From positions 1 through 43,181 of IMG/VR virus record IMGVR_UViG_3300031757_000432: DNA of 43,181 nt, one strand, 5' to 3'. The notes below the pieces were generated by a model. It saw only the letters and a list, made by a program, of their open reading frames with translations, was not told where the DNA came from and made no database searches. The DNA comes from a virus. Shown here in pieces: positions 38,525-43,181 of the stretch (positions within the stretch are counted from its first letter, which is position 1; each line of letters opens with the position of its first letter). Both the position numbers and the translations under genes were made by a program.

Positions 38525-40771
38525 CTAACTCTTGATGAGTTTAACAGCTTCTTCGTAGGTTATTGTAATTTCTTTGTCTTTGGCGTCTATTTTAGCTTTA
38601 CCACCATTTTTTAACTTACCAAATAGCAATTCTTTGGACAGAGGCCTTTTAATTCTATCATCTATGAGTCTTTGCATAGGTCTAGCACCCATTTTATCGT
38701 CATGCCCTTTTTCTACTAGCCAGTCTATAGCTTCATCACTTAATTCTAATACTGTATTTTTGTCTTTTAGTAACATTTTAAGTTCTAGCATAAATTTACC
38801 AACAATTTTTATTAGTATTTCTTTAGATAGTTTCTTGAATACAATAGTACCATCTAATCTGTTTCTAAATTCTGGTGGGAAGAATTTTTTCATTTCTTTA
38901 TCGTCATAATCGTTGGTTGCTCCATCGCCACCGAATCCCATAATATTTTTATCTAGTTGATCTGCACCTAAATTAGTAGTTAAAATTAATGTAATATTTT
39001 TACAGTCTGCTTCTTTACCATTGTTACCCATAATAGTTCCTTCATCCATTATTTGAAGTAATATTTGACTTACATCAGGGTGTGCTTTTTCTATTTCGTC
39101 TAATAGTAATACACAATTAGGATGTTCTTGTAATTTTGTAATAAGCAATCCTGTATTTTCTTCAAATCCTACATAACCCGGAGGTGATCCAATTAATTTT
39201 GCAACTGCGTGTTTTTCTTGATATTCTGACATATCAAATCTAACTAATTTTACACCTAAATGAGTTGAAAGTTGTTTTGCTGTTTCTGTTTTACCACAAC
39301 CAGTTGGGCCCATAAACACAAATGATCCAATTGGTTTATTATCTCTTTTTAATCCTGCGTGTGCTACCATAATTTTATCAATAATTGCTTCTATGGCTTT
39401 GTCTTGTCCGAATACACCGCTTTTCATATTTCTATCTAAGTTATTAAGAGCTGAAGATTCTTTTTGTTGAATGTTTTCAACTGGCATTTTAACAGCTTTT
39501 GCTATTTCAAATTGAATTTCTTCTGCTCCTATTACTTTTTCAGTAGTAGGATCTTTAAGATTAAATCTACTACAAGCTAAATCTATTAGATCAATTGCCT
39601 TATCAGGTAATTTTTTATCGCTTTGATACTTAACACTAGTCTTAACTGCTTCATTAATTGCTTGATCCGTTATTGCAATATTGTGAAAGTCTTCATAATA
39701 CTTTCTAAGTCCGTGTAATATTTTAACTGTAGTTGGTTTATCGGGTTCATCTACAGATATTCTTTGAAATCTTCTCATTAATGCTCTATCTTTTTCAAAA
39801 TATTTTCTATATTCTTCCCAAGTAGTAGATGCTACAACTTTAAGGTCACCTTTAGTTAATACTGGTTTTAATAAATTAGCTAAATCATTACTATTTGTAG
39901 TTCCACCTGCGCCTGCTCCACTAATATTGTGTGCTTCATCTATAAAACAAATGGTTTTGCCTTTCTTTTTTAGTGCAGATAATACAAGTTTAAATCTTTC
40001 TTCAAAATCTCCTCTATATTTAGAACCAGCTAACATTCCACCAATATCTAAATTATATATTTTGTAATCTTTTAAAAAATCAGGGCAAGTTCCTTTTTCA
40101 ATATTAAATGCTAGTCCTTCTGCAATAGCAGTTTTACCTACTCCAGGGTCTCCTACTAGTATTACATTGTTTTTTTGTCTTCTTCCTAATGCTAATGCTA
40201 TGGAATTTAATTCTTCTACCCTTCCTATAACTGGATCTATTCTTTTCTTTTTAACTTCACTGTTTAAATTTGTTGTATAAAGACCTAATGCTCTTTTTGC
40301 CGCGGATTGATCCACTTCATCTTCATATAAAGTTTCCATTTCTGCATGGATATACTCTTGAAACTTGTCTTTGCTTATTTCAGTCTTCATTATAAAGTAA
40401 TAAGCCCAGCTTTTCTTTTCACTCATCATGCTTAAAAATACATCTGTAATATCAATATGACTTCTACCACTAAACAACACCTGTGTAAATGCTCTGTTTA
40501 AGATTCTTTCTACGCTTGTTGTTTTTTTAGGTTTATATTTTGTAACATTAAGGAGTGTTATAGTTTTTAATTTAGTTTTAAGGTATTCTTCTACCTCTGT
40601 TTTTAAATCTTCTACATCAGCACCGAAGCCTTTAATCATATTTGAAAATTTATCAGTGCATAGCATTGCAAATAGCAAATGCTCTACAGTTACGTATTCG
40701 TGCTTTAACTTTTTAGCATCGACTACTGCTTTATCAAAAACTAATTGTAACTCCTGACTAGGTTCTACCAT
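38525..40771 (-). CDS. clpA: ClpA-type AAA+ unfoldase
   Basis: A 748-residue Hsp100 protein (E. coli ClpA 758) with an N-terminal Clp domain and two AAA modules without the long ClpB middle domain. D1 has GDPGVGKT (207-214), pore loop KYRG (251-254) and FIDEAH (276-281). D2 has GPTGCGKT (488-495), pore loop GYVG (532-535) and LLDEIEKAH (556-564). At 611-613 MGF lies where ClpA has its ClpP-docking IGL (618-620). It would unfold proteins for the phage ClpP or for the host ClpP. It overlaps the deformylase by 14 bases and has AAGGA before the ATG. Confidence 0.95.
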   Translation of the reverse strand: MVEPSQELQLVFDKAVVDAKKLKHEYVTVEHLLFAMLCTDKFSNMIKGFGADVEDLKTEVEEYLKTKLKTITLLNVTKYKPKKTTSVERILNRAFTQVLFSGRSHIDITDVFLSMMSEKKSWAYYFIMKTEISKDKFQEYIHAEMETLYEDEVDQSAAKRALGLYTTNLNSEVKKKRIDPVIGRVEELNSIALALGRRQKNNVILVGDPGVGKTAIAEGLAFNIEKGTCPDFLKDYKIYNLDIGGMLAGSKYRGDFEERFKLVLSALKKKGKTICFIDEAHNISGAGAGGTTNSNDLANLLKPVLTKGDLKVVASTTWEEYRKYFEKDRALMRRFQRISVDEPDKPTTVKILHGLRKYYEDFHNIAITDQAINEAVKTSVKYQSDKKLPDKAIDLIDLACSRFNLKDPTTEKVIGAEEIQFEIAKAVKMPVENIQQKESSALNNLDRNMKSGVFGQDKAIEAIIDKIMVAHAGLKRDNKPIGSFVFMGPTGCGKTETAKQLSTHLGVKLVRFDMSEYQEKHAVAKLIGSPPGYVGFEENTGLLITKLQEHPNCVLLLDEIEKAHPDVSQILLQIMDEGTIMGNNGKEADCKNITLILTTNLGADQLDKNIMGFGGDGATNDYDDKEMKKFFPPEFRNRLDGTIVFKKLSKEILIKIVGKFMLELKMLLKDKNTVLELSDEAIDWLVEKGHDDKMGARPMQRLIDDRIKRPLSKELLFGKLKNGGKAKIDAKDKEITITYEEAVKLIKS

Positions 40772-41276
40772 TTTCTTCCTTTAATGCCTTTTGTTGCTTT
40801 TTTAAAGCCATATCTAATCTTAATTTACTGACTCTTGCAGGATTAACGAACGTTATACCCTCCAAATGGTCGTATTCATGCAAAAAACATCTTGCATCAT
40901 AACCACTAAACTCCATTATACACTCTTTTTGTTTGCTGTCAAGGAATTTAACGGTAGCCTTTTCTGGTCTTCGAACTTTAATCCATAACTTTGGAAAACT
41001 TAAACAACCTTCAACATCTTCAACTTTATTAAGACTTATTTGCTCAATTGTAGGATCAATTACAGCAAAAGGTTTAGTAATTCCTTTAGTATATTTTGGA
41101 AATATTGTAAAAATCCTTGCATCTAAACTAACTTGATTCGCCGCCAAACCTATACCGTCACTATTTGTCATAATAGATATCATTTCTTGTTCTATTTTTT
41201 CAGAATCTAAATTTTGCCAGTCAAAGGGCTTAACTTTTTTGTCTAAAAATTCGTTAGGATATTTAATTAGTTCCAT
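40758..41276 (-). CDS. def: Peptide deformylase
   Basis: A 172-residue metal enzyme with all three family motifs: GIGLAANQV (41-49), EGCLSFP (89-95, metal ligand C91) and HEYDHLEG (133-140; H133, E134, H137). It removes the formyl group from new proteins and releases formate. Such genes are common in marine T4-like phages. It overlaps clpA and dnaJ by 14 bases each, giving a DnaJ-PDF-ClpA operon. The C-terminal 20 residues are Lys-rich. Confidence 0.96.
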   Translation of the reverse strand: MELIKYPNEFLDKKVKPFDWQNLDSEKIEQEMISIMTNSDGIGLAANQVSLDARIFTIFPKYTKGITKPFAVIDPTIEQISLNKVEDVEGCLSFPKLWIKVRRPEKATVKFLDSKQKECIMEFSGYDARCFLHEYDHLEGITFVNPARVSKLRLDMALKKQQKALKEENGRT

Positions 41277-42117
41277 ATTTTAATCTTTGTAAAAGTTTTA
41301 ACATTTCCGGATCGTTTATTGTAGGTATTTCTGCTTGTACGGTCATATAGATATTACCTCTATTTCTTCCGTGTAATTTAGGTAAGCCTTGTTCACTAAT
41401 ACTTAATACTGTACCTGGTTGACAACCTTTAGGAATTGTAATAGATAAGTTTTTATCATCTATTGTTCTTATTTCTTTTTTAGTTCCTAATAATAAATCA
41501 AATACACTTACTTTTTCTACACAATGTAAATTTGCACCATCCCTATGCCATTTTCTATGAGGAGTTACTCTAATTCTAACCATTAAATCTCCTCTTTGTA
41601 TACCTGATATAGAATTATCACCTAAGGCGTTAAATTTTATTGTAGTATTAGATTCTATTCCAGCAGGTAATTCAAGATTTACACTTTGTTGTCTTCCATT
41701 AGACAATCTATAAGTTGCAATTAAAGATTTACCACTCATTACATCTTCTAAATCTATTGTAGTTTGAATTGATATATCTTTATTTCGCATTCTTTGTCTT
41801 CGTCCAAAAGGACTAGGACCTCCTCCAAAGAATTCGTGTATCACATCACCGATATCATGAGGGAATCCACCGAAGTCACCACCTGTATAGGTTCTTGTAT
41901 AACCTTGTTGTCCGCCACTAGAATCGCCGAACTGATCATACATAGTTCTTTTTTGAGGATCTTTAAGGGTGTCGTATGCTTCGTTAATTTTCTGAAACTT
42001 CTGTTCGTCTCCACCTCTGTCTGGGTGGTGTTTCATAGCTTTCTTTTTGTATGCTTTTTTTAAATCGTCTACAGAAGCCCCTCTTTTGACACCTAATATA
42101 TCATAGTAATCTGCCAT
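41263..42117 (-). CDS. dnaJ: DnaJ/CbpA-like co-chaperone
   Basis: A 284-residue J-protein. The J domain has HPD (31-33); a short Gly/Phe-rich region follows (GGQQGYTRTYTGGDFGGFP), then the two C-terminal substrate-binding domains (NLELPAGIESNTTIKF; ITIPKGCQPG), without the zinc-finger CxxCxGxG repeats, so it is CbpA-like. It would stimulate the host DnaK. The ATG at 42117 is preferred over the longer frame to 42144; a TTGACT-N17-TATATT promoter puts the start exactly on its A. No ribosome site is visible, so the mRNA may be leaderless. It leads the proteostasis operon. Confidence 0.93.
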   Translation of the reverse strand: MADYYDILGVKRGASVDDLKKAYKKKAMKHHPDRGGDEQKFQKINEAYDTLKDPQKRTMYDQFGDSSGGQQGYTRTYTGGDFGGFPHDIGDVIHEFFGGGPSPFGRRQRMRNKDISIQTTIDLEDVMSGKSLIATYRLSNGRQQSVNLELPAGIESNTTIKFNALGDNSISGIQRGDLMVRIRVTPHRKWHRDGANLHCVEKVSVFDLLLGTKKEIRTIDDKNLSITIPKGCQPGTVLSISEQGLPKLHGRNRGNIYMTVQAEIPTINDPEMLKLLQRLKYGTN

Positions 42118-42123
42118 AATAAT

Positions 42124-42152
42124 AATATAACAACTTTTTACCAAAAAGTCAA
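42124..42152 (-). promoter_or_regulatory. Sigma70-like promoter for dnaJ-def-clpA
   Basis: Minus strand: TTGACT (42152-42147), 17 bp, TATATT (42129-42124), extended TG. Counting seven bases on gives 42117, the A of the dnaJ ATG. Confidence 0.7.
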
Positions 42153-42193
42153 GTTGTATTTGTATTTAAGTAGTTTTTGATAATGTTTTTTGA

Positions 42194-42544
42194 TTATTTT
42201 TTGTTTTTTGGAAGTGATGTTCCAGGCTTACCAACGTATAAACCAAAGAATGCCGCGCCAGCACCAACGATAGTTGATATGTACATGGCTTGTGAATTTG
42301 TAGGATCAGGTAACTGCATAAACCAAGTTACTGATTTGTAAAAAGCAAAAATATAAGCTAACATCACCATTCTAGGAATAACTCTAAACTTATCTAATAG
42401 TCCTGCTAATTTATTATACCATGTAGGTGCGTCGTCACCTGTATCAGGAACAAGATCAGTTTTAGCAAGTTCATATTCTTCAGTAGTTCTTTTAACTTTA
42501 ATTTTATCTTTAGAAACTAACATATCTTCGTTTAAATCAGCCAT
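42194..42544 (-). CDS. Two-TM membrane protein, holin-like candidate
   Basis: A 116-residue protein with a charged N-terminus (about 50 residues) and two hydrophobic helices (about 57-75 and 86-104), the second Gly-rich (IVGAGAAFFGLYVG), and a short basic tail. No family is recognised; the TM layout and the neighbouring DUF1353 protein would suit a holin or lysis-associated membrane protein. It lies two bases after the DUF1353 gene. The lysis role is inference only. Confidence 0.6.
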   Translation of the reverse strand: MADLNEDMLVSKDKIKVKRTTEEYELAKTDLVPDTGDDAPTWYNKLAGLLDKFRVIPRMVMLAYIFAFYKSVTWFMQLPDPTNSQAMYISTIVGAGAAFFGLYVGKPGTSLPKNKK

Positions 42545-42546
42545 AA

Positions 42547-43137
42547 TTATTTTATACCTTCAATCTTGGCATTTCTTTTTCTATGTCCGTTCCATGCAAA
42601 CCAACCGCCTAGTCTCAATGACCAATATGACAAGTAGTTCATAGTATAAAACCCATTAACAAAAATGTTAATATCTCTAAATGTTTTATCCATCCATTTT
42701 TGATCTTTAATGCCAATAGTTTCTTTTTTATTTTTAAGAAGTAGTGTTTGATACTTGTAACCGTAGTCGTGTACAAGTCCACCCATTAATAATACTCCAA
42801 CTGGAGAGAAAAAAGTTCTTAGAAACTTCGGAATACTTGCACCATCAAATGTAAATCCTGCAGGTATTACGTAATCAGTTCCGTTTATGTTGTAGGTCCA
42901 ATCTTTTGTGACAGTCCAGTTTCTTGTTGATAGTATCCACATTAATATACCTTTAAAAAATCCTATGTCTTTTGTTTCTATTTTAATTGGTTGCATTTGT
43001 GGAAATTCTGCATATGTAAATTCTACTTTAGGTGGTTTTCTTTTATCTAATACGTTTATAAGCCAACCTATTAGAATAAAGACAATCACTAAAGTCCATT
43101 GCCAAAATTTTATTGCAAGTGCTACTATAAATTCCAT
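42547..43137 (-). CDS. DUF1353-family protein with N-terminal TM segment
   Basis: A 196-residue protein. An N-terminal TM helix (about 7-27) is followed by a DUF1353 domain: YVIPAGFTFDGASIPKFL and GGLVHDYGYKY, with the conserved His and Asp. DUF1353 proteins are common in phages, often near lysis genes, and have been suggested to be peptidases or amidases; this is not settled. The ribosome site AGAGGA stands before the ATG, and a late box lies at 43166-43172. The gene sits near the window edge. Confidence 0.8.
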   Translation of the reverse strand: MEFIVALAIKFWQWTLVIVFILIGWLINVLDKRKPPKVEFTYAEFPQMQPIKIETKDIGFFKGILMWILSTRNWTVTKDWTYNINGTDYVIPAGFTFDGASIPKFLRTFFSPVGVLLMGGLVHDYGYKYQTLLLKNKKETIGIKDQKWMDKTFRDINIFVNGFYTMNYLSYWSLRLGGWFAWNGHRKRNAKIEGIK

Positions 43138-43165
43138 GTTTTCCTCTGTTAATTAACTATGTAGT

Positions 43166-43172
43166 TATTTAT
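43166..43172 (-). promoter_or_regulatory. T4-type late promoter box
   Basis: ATAAATA on the minus strand; predicted start near 43160, leader about 23 bases with AGAGGA for the DUF1353 gene. Confidence 0.6.
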
Positions 43173-43181
43173 CTGATTATT

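Noticed and set aside
1-43181. tRNA genes, CRISPR arrays, insertion sequences, integrase
   Set aside because: No clover-leaf candidate, direct-repeat array, transposase or recombinase was seen; gaps are all under about 120 bases.
1-43181. Cyanophage assignment
   Set aside because: No psbA, psbD, hli, cp12 or other photosynthetic genes are present here, so a cyanobacterial host is not supported, though not excluded.

Overview
The window is a gene-dense, AT-rich piece of a large tailed-phage genome, roughly 30% GC by eye. The marker genes identify it as a T4-like myovirus of the marine type (cyanophages and pelagiphages): a T4-type family B DNA polymerase (gp43), a candidate sliding clamp, an RNase H-type flap nuclease, DexA-like and DsbA-like proteins, many small proteins with marine T4-like character, and peptide deformylase. 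No photosynthesis gene is present. A formate dehydrogenase, a GMP reductase and very low GC would fit a heterotrophic, SAR11-like alphaproteobacterial host, but the host cannot be fixed from this window. There is no CRISPR array, insertion sequence, integrase, rRNA or recognisable tRNA, and no gene-free stretch longer than about 120 bases.

Layout. Bases 1-1648 (plus strand) hold a truncated kinase-like remnant and a radical SAM enzyme. Everything after that is on the minus strand, so transcription runs right to left. Bases 1638-4873 hold a short-chain dehydrogenase, a tail-fibre-like protein and small conserved phage proteins. Bases 4873-8012 hold a metallopeptidase/VWA protein, its MoxR ATPase and a second SDR. 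Bases 8045-11603 hold small phage proteins, RNase H and a 2OG-oxygenase-like protein. Bases 11626-22056 mix deazaguanine genes (queE, folE, a QueD-like gene, a DpdA-like TGT homologue) with two SGNH proteins, HIT, phosphoribosyltransferase, ClpP, a glycosyltransferase, an alcohol-dehydrogenase-like protein and a Gfo/Idh oxidoreductase. Bases 22067-30717 are the replication and metabolism block: clamp, DexA, gp43, bL12, GMP reductase, formate dehydrogenase, peroxiredoxin, QueD, HAD, a membrane protein and DsbA. Bases 30784-38485 are late, probably virion-associated genes. Bases 38525-42117 are a proteostasis operon (DnaJ, peptide deformylase, ClpA). Bases 42194-43137 hold a two-TM protein and a DUF1353 protein, possibly for lysis.

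How it may work together. FolE, QueD, QueE and a DpdA-like transglycosylase are four of the enzymes needed to make a 7-deazaguanine base and insert it into DNA. No QueC is visible, so the base may stay as 7-carboxy-7-deazaguanine. FolE and peptide deformylase both release formate, and the phage carries a complete NAD-dependent formate dehydrogenase with every catalytic residue in place. ClpA and ClpP homologues, about 22 kb apart, could form a phage-encoded ClpAP protease.

Regulation. Two promoter classes can be read directly. Seven sigma70-like promoters (TTGACA/T, exactly 17 bp spacer, TATAAT-like -10) precede moxR, folE, the QueD-like gene, the clamp, gp43, dsbA and dnaJ. Nine T4-late boxes (ATAAATA) precede structural-type genes. 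At several genes of both classes the predicted transcription start falls on or next to the A of the ATG, which suggests leaderless mRNAs.
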